From an uncultured Alcaligenaceae bacterium (lineage in GTDB: Bacteria; Pseudomonadota; Gammaproteobacteria; Burkholderiales; Burkholderiaceae_B): DNA of 14,609 nucleotides. The position numbers were made by a program, and so were the translations under genes. The notes under the pieces were generated by a model. It was not told where the DNA came from and ran no database searches. It saw only the letters and a list, made by a program, of their open reading frames with translations. Location: positions 1 through 14,609 of the forward strand of contig CALCPT010000366.1 in NCBI GenBank assembly GCA_937897265.1, written 5' to 3'. The first letter of the stretch is position 1. The number at the start of each line of letters is the position of its first letter. Below are positions 6,314-13,527 of this stretch, piece by piece.

Positions 6314-7471
6314 ATGGATATTTTGCTTGACGATCAAGAAGTACAAATCCGCGAAGCGGCCTCAGAGTTTTTGGCGGGCGAGTGCACCTCTGCGTTGGTG
6401 CGCAAGATCGAAACTGATCCTCTGCAGTACTCACCAGCCTTATGGGAAAAGTTCGCTGAAAACGGTTGGCTGCAACTGTGTCTGTCGGATAAAAACGGCG
6501 GTCAAGAGTTGCCCTTAACGTATCTCGCCCTATTGTTTGAATTAGCGGGCTATCACATTGCGCCAATCCCCTTGCATGCGACGATGGTTCCTGCCATGAT
6601 CATCGATCGGTATGGCAGTGCAGAGCAGCAACAGCTTTTGCAGCACGTGCTTAGCGGTGAGTTGATCTTGAGCCACGCCGTGACTGAGGCCAACGGTCGC
6701 TGGACACCCGAGTCGATTAAGCTTGAAGGCCGTGTTGAAGGCAATGGGCTTGTGTTGAACGGTACCAAGACTTTCGTCGGAAGTTATCGCGCTTCGAAGC
6801 AATGTTTGGTTGTGTATCGCGAAGCCGCAGCACCTCATCATTTGGGCGTTGTGCTGGTGCCCACCGATGCAACAGGTCTGAGCAGCGACGCCTTGGTGTC
6901 GATGGCAAAAGATGGCGAAGCAAACGTACAGTTCAATAACGTTCGAGTGCCTTTAAGTGCGCGTATTGGTTCGCCTGAGCAGGGTAATGCGATTGCACTT
7001 GAAGTCATGGACTTGTCGTCGGTGCTCTATGCCTCAATGATCGCAGGTGCTGGCCGCAGAACCCTTGACATGGCTGTGGCGCACGCGAAACAGCGCGAAG
7101 CTTTTGGGCAGCCAATTGGGGCGTTTCAAGCGATTCAGCATTTGTGTGCAAACATGGTCAATGCGATTGACGGCACGACGATGCTGGCGCGCGAAGCGCT
7201 GTGGCGTATGGATCAAAAGTTGCCTTACCGCGTCAACGTTGCGCAGGCAAAATCGTTTGGCAATCAACAAGGCATGATGGTGGTACGTTCAGCGCAGCAA
7301 ATTCACGGCGGTATGGGCTTTATCCGTGATTTTGATTTGAATCTTTGGTATCGCAGAGTGGGTTCCTGGAGCCTGCGTGGCGGTACGGCGGCTGAGCATC
7401 GGCGTACCATCGCTGCTGCGCTGTTAGATCAGCCCAACAAAGTTCGCATCGGCAATATTCCACAGGCTTAA
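6314..7471 (+). CDS. Acyl-CoA dehydrogenase, RxxFG-bearing partner subunit
   Basis: The 385-residue protein has the three-domain acyl-CoA dehydrogenase layout. The motif that should read T-E-P-x-x-G-S-D is degenerate: S-H-A-V-T-E-A-N-G-R-W-T-P (120-132). In contrast the C-terminal flavin-binding elements are intact: H-A-K-Q-R-E-A-F-G-Q-P-I-G-A-F-Q (257-272) with R-x-x-F-G, and Q-I-H-G-G-M-G-F (329-336). This complements the preceding subunit, which keeps the first motif and lacks the second. The gene starts 20 bp after the neighbour's stop, with AAAGG about 12 bases before the ATG, so they form one transcription unit. The end has E-H-R-R-T-I-A-A-A-L. Alone it would probably be a poor dehydrogenase; as the second subunit of an alpha2beta2 enzyme it is normal. 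Its 3' end converges on the histidine kinase gene. Confidence 0.9.
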   Translation: MDILLDDQEVQIREAASEFLAGECTSALVRKIETDPLQYSPALWEKFAENGWLQLCLSDKNGGQELPLTYLALLFELAGYHIAPIPLHATMVPAMIIDRYGSAEQQQLLQHVLSGELILSHAVTEANGRWTPESIKLEGRVEGNGLVLNGTKTFVGSYRASKQCLVVYREAAAPHHLGVVLVPTDATGLSSDALVSMAKDGEANVQFNNVRVPLSARIGSPEQGNAIALEVMDLSSVLYASMIAGAGRRTLDMAVAHAKQREAFGQPIGAFQAIQHLCANMVNAIDGTTMLAREALWRMDQKLPYRVNVAQAKSFGNQQGMMVVRSAQQIHGGMGFIRDFDLNLWYRRVGSWSLRGGTAAEHRRTIAAALLDQPNKVRIGNIPQA

Positions 7472-7495
7472 CGCCTAATTTGTGGGGTTGAAAAG

Positions 7496-7536
7496 CCTCT
7501 TGTGTTTCAGTGGTGATGTCGCTGAGATGCAAGAGG
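7496..7536. terminator. Weak inverted repeat between convergent genes
   Basis: CCTCTTG (7496-7502) and CAAGAGG (7530-7536) are perfect complements separated by 27 bases in the 88-bp gap between the dehydrogenase gene (+) and the sensor kinase gene (-). It could act as a two-way terminator, but the loop is long and there is no T-run on either side. Confidence 0.25.
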
Positions 7537-7559
7537 TTAGCCGCTTGGGGGTGCCACAA

Positions 7560-8954
7560 CTAACTCAGGCCACCCGGCAGCGTTAGAGTGACGCGTAGTC
7601 CGGTCAGATGGTTGGTTTGAAACGCAACCTCGCCGCCATACAGCCCGACCAAATCACGTACGATACTCAAGCCTAGTCCGCTCCCAGGAACTGATTCGTC
7701 TGCTCGTTGCCCGCGGTGTGGCGGGTGAGTAGATTCTGTTAGATCTAAGCAACCTGGCCCATCATCTAGGATCGTCAGGCATAACTTTCCGTCAGAATCG
7801 CCCCCGCTAATCAAAATCTGACGCGTCGCCCATTTGTAAGCGTTATCCAAAATATTACCGATGATTTCTTGTAGATCTTGCACCTCACCCGCGAAATACA
7901 GTTCTTCTGGTAGATCATCGACTACGACTTGAATAGACTTGTCTGCGTGCACCTTCTGCATCACGCGGGTCAATTGTTCGACGGTATTTTTAACTGAGGT
8001 GCGTGCATGAGGCACCCCAGCGATTGCTGCAATGCGTGCACGCTTCAGACGCCATTGCACGTGTTGCTGCAGTTGTTGCAACTGCTCTTGAAGAGATACC
8101 ACGAGCGCAGGGTCATGATGATTGCGCAATTGTTCTTTTCGCAGAGCGTTAGTCATGACTGAGATGGGGGTCTTGATCGCGTGTGCAAGATCGCCGACTT
8201 GATTGCGCGCACGCTCAATGATTTTTTCATTGACATCAATCACCGCATTGAAATCTTCGATCAGTGGTGTGAGCTCATTTGGAAACTTACCAGTGATGCG
8301 AGATGTATCGCCTTCGCGCAACCCTTTGAGTGAGCACTGTAGTCGTCTAATCGGTCGTAGACCAAACGCGACTTGAGCGCTAGCTGCGACAATCAGGCTG
8401 ACAAAGAGGATACCAACAAACAACCAAAGTGAGCGCTGCCAAATTTGAACCGAGCCAGTGAGCGCAACGACATCTGAACCAACAATTACCCGAAATGGCT
8501 GATCCGTCAATTCAGAAAGGATGACACTTTGTTCGGCAACAATCAGCGTTTGTGAAGCGGGCCCAGTGAGTTCATGAAAATGTACCTCACCGCTTTTCAG
8601 CCAATCATTCGCGACGCTTAGCTGCGTATCCCATAGCGAGCGAGATTTCAACAAGACCTTGCCATTGACGTCGTTGATCTGCCAATACAACCCTGACTCG
8701 GGCCGATTAAAGCGAGGATCAGCACCTTTGGGCATCAGGACGGCGTTACCTTCCGAATCAATTTCAAATGCCGCGACGATTTGATAAAGATAGGATTGCA
8801 GTTGTTGTTCGAATTGCCGCGTCGCTTGGTCTTTAAAGAGCCCATCCAGCGCGAAGGTCGTCAAGCTGAGCGCGAGGGCAATCCATAGAGCCGTACCGCC
8901 AAATAGGCGTAGCATCAATGAGCCACGCCAGCGCTGAAAGAGATGCTGAAGCAT
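7560..8954 (-). CDS. Two-component sensor histidine kinase (QseC/PhoQ-like)
   Basis: A membrane kinase of 464 residues. Transmembrane helix 1 is at about 17-38, a periplasmic sensor region at about 40-172, helix 2 at about 174-196, then a HAMP-like linker with L-R-P-I-R-R-L. The dimerisation helix has G-D-L-A-H-A-I-K-T-P-I-S with the phosphorylated histidine at 258. The ATPase domain carries the N box I-I-G-N-I-L-D-N-A-Y-K-W-A, G1 I-L-D-D-G-P-G-C and G2 G-S-G-L-G-L-S-I-V. The order of motifs matches the QseC/PhoQ class. ATG at 8954 is chosen; it sits 2 bases after the regulator's stop. An in-frame TTG at 8963, overlapping the regulator gene and closer to an AAGG, is an alternative that would add three residues. 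It is last in a PepSY-regulator-kinase operon, divergent from the cytochrome operon, which is its likely target. The signal sensed is unknown. Confidence 0.92.
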   Translation of the reverse strand: MLQHLFQRWRGSLMLRLFGGTALWIALALSLTTFALDGLFKDQATRQFEQQLQSYLYQIVAAFEIDSEGNAVLMPKGADPRFNRPESGLYWQINDVNGKVLLKSRSLWDTQLSVANDWLKSGEVHFHELTGPASQTLIVAEQSVILSELTDQPFRVIVGSDVVALTGSVQIWQRSLWLFVGILFVSLIVAASAQVAFGLRPIRRLQCSLKGLREGDTSRITGKFPNELTPLIEDFNAVIDVNEKIIERARNQVGDLAHAIKTPISVMTNALRKEQLRNHHDPALVVSLQEQLQQLQQHVQWRLKRARIAAIAGVPHARTSVKNTVEQLTRVMQKVHADKSIQVVVDDLPEELYFAGEVQDLQEIIGNILDNAYKWATRQILISGGDSDGKLCLTILDDGPGCLDLTESTHPPHRGQRADESVPGSGLGLSIVRDLVGLYGGEVAFQTNHLTGLRVTLTLPGGLS

Positions 8955-8956
8955 GG

Positions 8957-9622
8957 CTAGCAATCAGCCTTGGCAAGTCGGTAACCCATCCCTCGCACGG
9001 TTTGTATCATGCCCTCAGGGATTTTTTTTCGCAGGCGGCCAATCATGACCTCAATCGTATTCGAATCGCGATCAAAGTCTTGCGCATAAATGTGTTCGGT
9101 GAGTTCGCTGCGTGAGACCACCTCATCGAGATGATGCATGAGGTACGACAAAATTTTAAATTCATGACTCGTGAGTACGATGAGCTCGTTTTGGCATGAG
9201 GCGCGACCCGTGCGGGTATCAAGTTCAAGCTTACCGCAACGCAGGATAGAGTCGGCGCCGCCGCTGGCGCGCCGGATCAGGGCGCGCACGCGGGCCAGTA
9301 CTTCTTGCATATGAAAGGGTTTGGTGACGTAGTCGTCGGCTCCAGCGTCAATGCCGGCAACCTTGTCATGCCAATCGTCGCGTGCTGTGAGAATCAGAAC
9401 CGGCATAATGCGCTGCTCGGCGCGCCATGTTCGCAATACTGAGATGCCATCCATCAGTGGTAAGCCCACGTCCAAAATCACAGCGTCGTAGGGTTGCTCT
9501 CGGCCTAGATAGAGAGCCTCGCGACCATCTGAGGCAATATCTACGGCATATCCACTGGCGGTCAACGCTTCTGAAAGTTGACGTTGTAGGGTGACATCAT
9601 CCTCTACTACCAATAGCCGCAT
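8957..9622 (-). CDS. OmpR/PhoB-family response regulator (QseB-like)
   Basis: The 221-residue protein has a receiver domain (1-118) with acidic pocket D8/D9, phospho-acceptor D51 in L-D-V-G-L-P-L-M-D-G, T79 and K101 in V-T-K-P-F. A winged-helix DNA-binding domain (about 125-219) carries L-T-S-H-E-F-K-I-L-S-Y-L, I-Y-A-Q-D-F-D-R-D-S-N-T-I-E-V-M-I-G-R-L-R-K-K-I and T-V-R-G-M-G-Y-R-L. This is the standard length and layout of QseB/PmrA-like regulators, which bind tandem half-sites about 11 bp apart. A strong AAGGAG lies 9 bases before the ATG, inside the end of the PepSY gene, which stops only 3 bases upstream. The kinase follows within 2 bases. Probable target: the divergent promoter region at 9956-10090, where a TGAAC repeat with 11-bp period is found. 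Confidence 0.95.
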   Translation of the reverse strand: MRLLVVEDDVTLQRQLSEALTASGYAVDIASDGREALYLGREQPYDAVILDVGLPLMDGISVLRTWRAEQRIMPVLILTARDDWHDKVAGIDAGADDYVTKPFHMQEVLARVRALIRRASGGADSILRCGKLELDTRTGRASCQNELIVLTSHEFKILSYLMHHLDEVVSRSELTEHIYAQDFDRDSNTIEVMIGRLRKKIPEGMIQTVRGMGYRLAKADC

Positions 9623-9625
9623 CGT

Positions 9626-9955
9626 TTAGCGCTCCTTGTTTGAGATAATTTCACCAGTCTTTGCATCGATCTTTAGTTTTTGCAAACGGCCGCCTGCTTT
9701 GAGGATTTTAAGCTCATAGATCCAAACGCCCTTTTTTTGTTCGAATTCAACGTCTAGCACCTGTCCAGGGTGAGACGGTTCGAGGCGTTCGAGAATCACC
9801 CTCAAACTCAGAATTTCTCCGGTCTCAACAGCTTGAGTGGCTCGCTGTTGGTCGGTTGTGCTTGCCATCGCGTTCATTGTCGGAAGCGCACAGACCAACA
9901 ACAGCAGAATCACGACTGCGACTGTATGACTAATTGTTTGTGTATTGAGTTTCAT
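9626..9955 (-). CDS. Small exported PepSY-domain protein
   Basis: The 109-residue protein has a signal peptide (hydrophobic core about 12-25, likely cleavage near A-M-A at 29-31) and one PepSY-like domain: I-L-S-L-R-V-I-L-E-R-L, G-Q-V-L-D-V-E-F-E, W-I-Y-E-L-K-I-L and the ending L-K-I-D-A-K-T-G-E-I-I. Single PepSY-domain proteins of this size are commonly encoded beside QseBC-like two-component systems and are thought to act in the periplasm, possibly by modulating the sensor; the mechanism is not established. It is the first gene of its operon, only 3 bp before the regulator, and divergent from the SHP cytochrome gene. Its ATG at 9955 is preceded by AGG about 10 bases upstream. Confidence 0.88.
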   Translation of the reverse strand: MKLNTQTISHTVAVVILLLLVCALPTMNAMASTTDQQRATQAVETGEILSLRVILERLEPSHPGQVLDVEFEQKKGVWIYELKILKAGGRLQKLKIDAKTGEIISNKER

Positions 9956-10002
9956 GTTGTTTTGCCTGTTTCAGCAATGTGCTTATTGTGCACTCCACTA
10001 CA

Positions 10003-10029
10003 TGAACCGAATCTGAACGACTGGTTCAG
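10003..10029. promoter_or_regulatory. Candidate response-regulator box in the divergent promoter region
   Basis: TGAAC occurs at 10003-10007 and again at 10014-10018, an exact 11-bp period. The second copy is part of the perfect inverted repeat CTGAAC (10013-10018) / GTTCAG (10024-10029) with 5 bases between. OmpR-family regulators bind direct half-sites spaced about 11 bp, so this is the best candidate operator for the neighbouring regulator. It lies 48 bp from the PepSY start and 62 bp from the SHP start, well placed to control both directions. No clear sigma70 hexamers were assigned. Confidence 0.45.
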
Positions 10030-10090
10030 ACAACATACAAGGTCGCTGCCGCATCATGTCTACATTCGTCACGTCATGAAGGGTCGATAT

Positions 10091-10495
10091 ATGTGTAAGC
10101 AGAGTTTGCAGCAGTTTTTCCTTGCCTTGCTACTTGGCGTCGCAGCGACTGCGCGCGCGGGCGACACCACCCCCGTCGCGCAATTGCAACGGTTCGAAGC
10201 CGCCGCTGGTCGACCAGCTAGCGCAGATAACGGCCGTATCTTTTTTACCTCGACACATGGTTCTAAGTGGACTTGTGCGTCTTGTCATGGTGAGGCGCCA
10301 ACAAAGGTGTCTAAACATGCAAGCACAGGCAAAGCGATTGATCCGCTGGCACCCGCTGCGAATCCTGACGCGCTGACTGATTCCGCGCGCGTAGACAAGT
10401 GGTTTCGACGCAACTGCAAAGATGTACTGTCGCGCGAGTGTACGTCGGCTGAAAAGTCTGACGTCGTTGCATTTTTGTTGGCGCTCAAACCATGA
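10091..10495 (+). CDS. shp: SHP-type monohaem cytochrome c (DUF1924)
   Basis: The 134-residue protein has a signal peptide (about 1-23, cleavage after A-R-A) and a single haem c site C-A-S-C-H at 62-66. The body matches the sphaeroides haem protein (SHP) family. F-E-A-A-A-G-R-P-A-S-A, F-F-T-S-T-H-G, W-T-C-A-S-C-H-G, A-S-T-G-K-A-I-D-P-L-A-P and W-F-R-R-N-C-K-D-V-L-S-R-E-C are in family order. SHP is unusual in using an asparagine as a releasable sixth haem ligand. N108 before C109, with C117 as probable disulphide partner, sits about where that residue is expected. The protein would be periplasmic and able to bind small ligands such as oxygen or NO. The ATG at 10091 is chosen for the GAAGGG 7 bases upstream; an in-frame ATG at 10076 is possible. 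It is the first gene of an operon with DHC (4-bp overlap) and cytochrome b. Confidence 0.88.
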   Translation: MCKQSLQQFFLALLLGVAATARAGDTTPVAQLQRFEAAAGRPASADNGRIFFTSTHGSKWTCASCHGEAPTKVSKHASTGKAIDPLAPAANPDALTDSARVDKWFRRNCKDVLSRECTSAEKSDVVAFLLALKP

Positions 10496-11034
10496 AGAGC
10501 GCACGATGGATACTCACTGCCTTAGGCCCATGGAGCTCGCCCAGCATGCTCGGTACACGGCGCACACTCAGCACGCTGATTCTAGGTTTATTCGTGGCGC
10601 TAGGCATTGACGCCGGTACAGCGGTGGCTGGTGGGTCGAAAGACTTTCAGCCTTCGGTCATGTCTGAAAAATATCGTAGCGAGTGCTCTTCATGTCATCT
10701 GGCGTATCCGCCGGCACTGCTCCCGCTCGCATCATGGCGGCGGGTGCTTGGTAGCTTAGACAAGCATTACGGTGTAGACGCTTCGCTAGAGCCTGCTGAA
10801 GTGCTAGAGATCTCGAAATGGCTAGAGCCATTGGCAGGTACGTATAAAAAAGTCCGCGAAGAGCCACAAGATGATCGCATCACTAAGGCAGCATGGTTTG
10901 TGCGCGAACACCGCAAGATTGAGGCGGAGGTCTGGCTGCGCTCGAGCGTTAAGAGTGCTGCCAACTGTGCCGCCTGTCATACCACAGCAGAGCAGGGAAA
11001 TTACAACGATGACTTTGTGAGGATACCGAAATGA
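10492..11034 (+). CDS. dhc: Dihaem cytochrome c (DHC-like)
   Basis: The 180-residue protein has two haem c sites, C-S-S-C-H at 65-69 and C-A-A-C-H at 159-163. Further histidines at 92 and 140 are candidate distal ligands. A signal peptide ends near V-A-G at 45-47. This matches the dihaem cytochrome (DHC) that reduces SHP in Rhodobacter/Shewanella-type clusters, and position between the SHP and cytochrome b genes supports it. The annotated ATG lies inside the SHP stop (ATGA overlap), giving a long positively charged n-region of about 27 residues. An internal ATG at 10546, with GGAG upstream, would give a more usual signal peptide and may be the real start. The stop again overlaps the next start (ATGA at 11031-11034). 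Its expected role is to take electrons from the membrane cytochrome b and pass them to SHP. Confidence 0.88.
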   Translation: MKSARWILTALGPWSSPSMLGTRRTLSTLILGLFVALGIDAGTAVAGGSKDFQPSVMSEKYRSECSSCHLAYPPALLPLASWRRVLGSLDKHYGVDASLEPAEVLEISKWLEPLAGTYKKVREEPQDDRITKAAWFVREHRKIEAEVWLRSSVKSAANCAACHTTAEQGNYNDDFVRIPK

Positions 11035-11693
11035 ATACGACTTTTACACCGGCTGCATTGAAACCGATCACGCCGATCGCGACTCGGCGTATCAATGATT
11101 TGGCGACACGCACCTTTCATTGGCTGTTTGCCTTCTCATTTTTAGGTGCTTACCTGACTGCAGACTTTGAGCGTTTGCGTGGTGTACATGTGGCCCTTGG
11201 CTATACGATGCTTGGTCTCTTGGGCTTTCGTCTTGTTTGGGGAGTAGTCGGGCCAAAACATGTGCGTTTTAAGTTGCTGTTTGGAAAGTTATCGGGCGCA
11301 CGTGCTTGGTGGGAGAAGACGCGGCAGGCGCGCAGTATTCGGACGATTGGCTGGCAGCAAGGGCAGAACTTGCTGATGGCGTGCGTGGTATTGAGCCTGT
11401 TGGTGTTGGTGCTGCCGTTGGTCGGTTCAGGCTATTTGGTTAACAATGATCTCGGTGGAAAACTTATTGAAAGTACGCATGAGTTTTTTGGCGAACTCTA
11501 TCTGTGGATTGTCGTGATCCACCTTGGACTGATCGCCCTGATTAGTCTTGTTCGGTGGCGCAATATGGCTGCGCCCATGCTGACAGGTCAGGTGCCTGGA
11601 CCAGGGCCAGACCTTGTCCGTGCTGAGCAGCGTATCTGGGCGCTTTTGTTGGTGCTGGGCTGCGTAACTTGGTGGATCTGGTCACTTATATAA
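11031..11693 (+). CDS. Cytochrome b561-like membrane protein of the SHP/DHC operon
   Basis: The 220-residue integral membrane protein has the di-haem b561/Ni-hydrogenase cytochrome b type layout. Hydrophobic helices lie at about 27-43, 52-73, 112-136, 153-175 and 201-219. Candidate haem-ligand histidines are H30 (R-T-F-H-W), H53 (G-V-H-V-A-L-G-Y), H150 (S-T-H-E-F-F-G-E-L) and H164 (V-I-H-L-G-L). The loop R-L-V-W-G-V-V-G-P-K-H-V-R-F is typical for this subfamily. It would oxidise quinol in the inner membrane and reduce the periplasmic dihaem cytochrome. TGAGGA at 11018-11023 lies 7 bases before the ATG, which overlaps the DHC stop by 4 bp. It ends the three-gene operon; the next gene begins 51 bp later. 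Confidence 0.92.
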   Translation: MNTTFTPAALKPITPIATRRINDLATRTFHWLFAFSFLGAYLTADFERLRGVHVALGYTMLGLLGFRLVWGVVGPKHVRFKLLFGKLSGARAWWEKTRQARSIRTIGWQQGQNLLMACVVLSLLVLVLPLVGSGYLVNNDLGGKLIESTHEFFGELYLWIVVIHLGLIALISLVRWRNMAAPMLTGQVPGPGPDLVRAEQRIWALLLVLGCVTWWIWSLI

Positions 11694-11744
11694 TGTGTTT
11701 AAGTGCTGTTAGCCGATGTCGAGCAGGCCAAAGGATGGATCAAC

Positions 11745-12332
11745 ATGAACTTTTGTGCAAATTGCGGTACCAAACAAACTAATGATGCCAAGTTTTGTCC
11801 AAATTGTGGTCAGTCAGTGGTGTCTGAACAGTCACAGCCTTCTGTGCCTGTTGGTACACAAACAGGTAACTCGCAATCGGCGCATCAGACGACCGTAAAG
11901 GCACCTGTGCAGGCGACATTGAACGTAAGCGGCGCTGTCAAAAAAGAGCTGCTTCAACTTAGTCATGCCTACTTCAGCATGTACGCATTGAGCTTAGTGC
12001 TCATGAAGTTTCAAGTTGAGGGTGGCTTTAAAACTGCCTTGAGCGATTTGGGTGATGACGTAGGTATCGCACTTGTGTTGATGTTGGTTGCGATCGGCGC
12101 AGCGGTTGCGTTACTGTATTTCACGGTGCGGATACAGGGCATCAATCGCGGTAAGCCAGGTTGGGTGCTTGGCACATTCATTGTGATCGGCGTAGCAACG
12201 CTGCTGTCGTGGACCGACACAAATTTTTCAAGTTTTAATTGGGCAGACTGGCTGTCAGAAGCGATCGGGCTTGCGCAACTGTATGTTTTATTTTCAATCT
12301 ATCAGTTGCTAAACGCTGCTAAAGCTGCATAA
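11745..12332 (+). CDS. Zinc-ribbon membrane protein of unknown function
   Basis: The protein has 195 residues from the ATG at 11745. A GTG at 11703 is in frame, but AAGGA 9 bases before the ATG decides for the shorter form. The very start is a zinc ribbon, M-N-F-C-A-N-C-G-T-K, then F-C-P-N-C-G-Q, giving two C-x-x-C knuckles at residues 4-7 and 18-21. A polar Gln/Ser/Thr linker (about 25-65) follows, then membrane segments at about 105-128 and 140-160 and an amphipathic C-terminal stretch rich in Leu/Tyr. Such zinc-ribbon plus membrane proteins are widespread and mostly uncharacterised; the ribbon may help complex assembly. It follows the cytochrome b gene by 51 bp on the same strand, so co-transcription is possible. 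No link to haem transport is visible. Confidence 0.8.
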   Translation: MNFCANCGTKQTNDAKFCPNCGQSVVSEQSQPSVPVGTQTGNSQSAHQTTVKAPVQATLNVSGAVKKELLQLSHAYFSMYALSLVLMKFQVEGGFKTALSDLGDDVGIALVLMLVAIGAAVALLYFTVRIQGINRGKPGWVLGTFIVIGVATLLSWTDTNFSSFNWADWLSEAIGLAQLYVLFSIYQLLNAAKAA

Positions 12333-12396
12333 GATTAGCTGAGGCGTGTGCTAAGCTAGACCTACTAAAAAGCTAACTTAAACTTCCGGGCTTTGT

Positions 12397-13527
12397 TTGA
12401 ATACCGCAGCAAGTGTCATTTATTCCCTGTTTCTGTTTTTTGGAATGTTTGCATTTGCAGGCGCACTGCTGTTGTTCATTCAGTTTAAAAATGCTAAGAA
12501 AGCCTACGTCACGAATTGGGTAATCAGCTCAGTTTTGATTGGTTGCGCGACGGTTTTAGTTGCACTAAGAGATGTGCTCCCTAAGTTTTTGTCTTACGAC
12601 CTAGGCAATAGTTTAAACATTGCATCCTATATCTATGTCTATGCGGCATGCTTGAGTTTATTAGGTCAAGATATTCGTTTTCGGTTGCTTGCCGTTTACG
12701 CCACAATAGCTAGTGCCTTCTTTCTGGTCGGTCTAGTGTTGATAGCAGAACACTTCGCCTTAGAGTTTCAGCCCGCCCTAGTCGCCCTTGGCGGTGTTGC
12801 GTTCAACTTATGTACGGCCAGTCCAGCTTTTAAATTTTATAAGCAGCGTCCAACGAATTTGTCTTTGGCATTAGCGATCGTTTTTCTTGCTAATAGTGCG
12901 CTGTGGGGTGTACGCCTGATAACGATCTTGTTTTACGGTGTTGGGTTTGCGCATGAGGGCGGCGTCATTAATGCGGTGACATTTACTGGTTTATTGGCTC
13001 TTGGTATTGCGCGCTACATGTTTTTTGTAGGCGTGGTCGCTGAGATCGAGCGAGAAAAAAAAGAAACCTTAATCACTGAAAACCACTTCATTAAATTAAC
13101 GCTCGCCAATAAAAAAATCGAGCAAACGGAATTACAGTTTTTAGCCTCTTTGAATGCACTTGCTAAGGCTCGTGACAATGAAACCGGCAACCACATCATA
13201 CGTACCCAGCAGTATGTCTTTGCGCTGGCGCAGCGTCTGCGAGCACAGGGCCATCATTTAGAGAGTCTCTCCGACCATTCAATTGATGTGTTGGTGCGAG
13301 CCGCGCCCCTGCACGATATTGGAAAAATTGGAATCCCAGACGATATTTTGTTAAAAAATGGCTCACTTTCAGAGGAAGAGTGGGCCATCATGAAGACGCA
13401 CACGCTCATCGGTGAGTCGGTTTTAGATGTTGCCGAGATTGAACGTGATGGAGACTCGAGCGTCATTACTAAAGCCATCAAAATCGCCGGTAGCCACCAT
13501 GAAAGGTGGGATGGAACTGGGTACCCA
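12397..13527 (+). CDS. HD-GYP cyclic-di-GMP phosphodiesterase, C-terminally truncated
   Basis: About 377 native residues remain. Residues 5-215 hold about seven hydrophobic helices, an uncharacterised membrane sensor; 216-245 is a charged helix, probably coiled; the HD-GYP domain starts near 250. Visible motifs: A-L-A-K-A-R-D-N-E-T-G-N-H (254-266), H-D-I-G-K-I-G-I-P-D (306-315) with the metal-binding HD pair, K-T-H (333-335) and H-H-E-R-W-D-G-T-G-Y-P (367-377). Intact relatives continue for about 60 more residues (G-L-x-G-x-x-I-P, then the D-x-x-D-A-L-T segment). Here the frame runs instead into foreign sequence and stops at 13569, so the gene is broken at fusion joint 2. The start is a TTG at 12397: the first in-frame ATG (12445) would cut the first helix. 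No good Shine-Dalgarno is seen. An intact enzyme would degrade cyclic di-GMP at the inner membrane. Confidence 0.85.
13518..13527. other. Fusion joint 2: HD-GYP(+)/exported protein(-) at a 10-bp palindrome
   Basis: TGGGTACCCA is a perfect 10-bp palindrome. It codes G-Y-P of the HD-GYP motif on the + strand and the W-V of the exported protein fragment on the - strand. Left of it only the HD-GYP frame makes biological sense; right of it only the - strand signal-peptide frame does. Both genes lose their 3' parts here. It has the same geometry as joint 1: tail-to-tail fusion at a palindrome with no spacer. Confidence 0.65.

Noticed and set aside
9770..10090. N-terminal extension of the SHP frame back to 9770
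   Set aside because: It would overlap the PepSY gene and its promoter and place the signal peptide 107 residues inside the protein; the ATG at 10091 has a good ribosome site.
13423..13521. C-terminal half of the exported-protein frame
   Set aside because: This part is exactly antisense to the conserved HD-GYP coding sequence, so it is not native to the exported protein.
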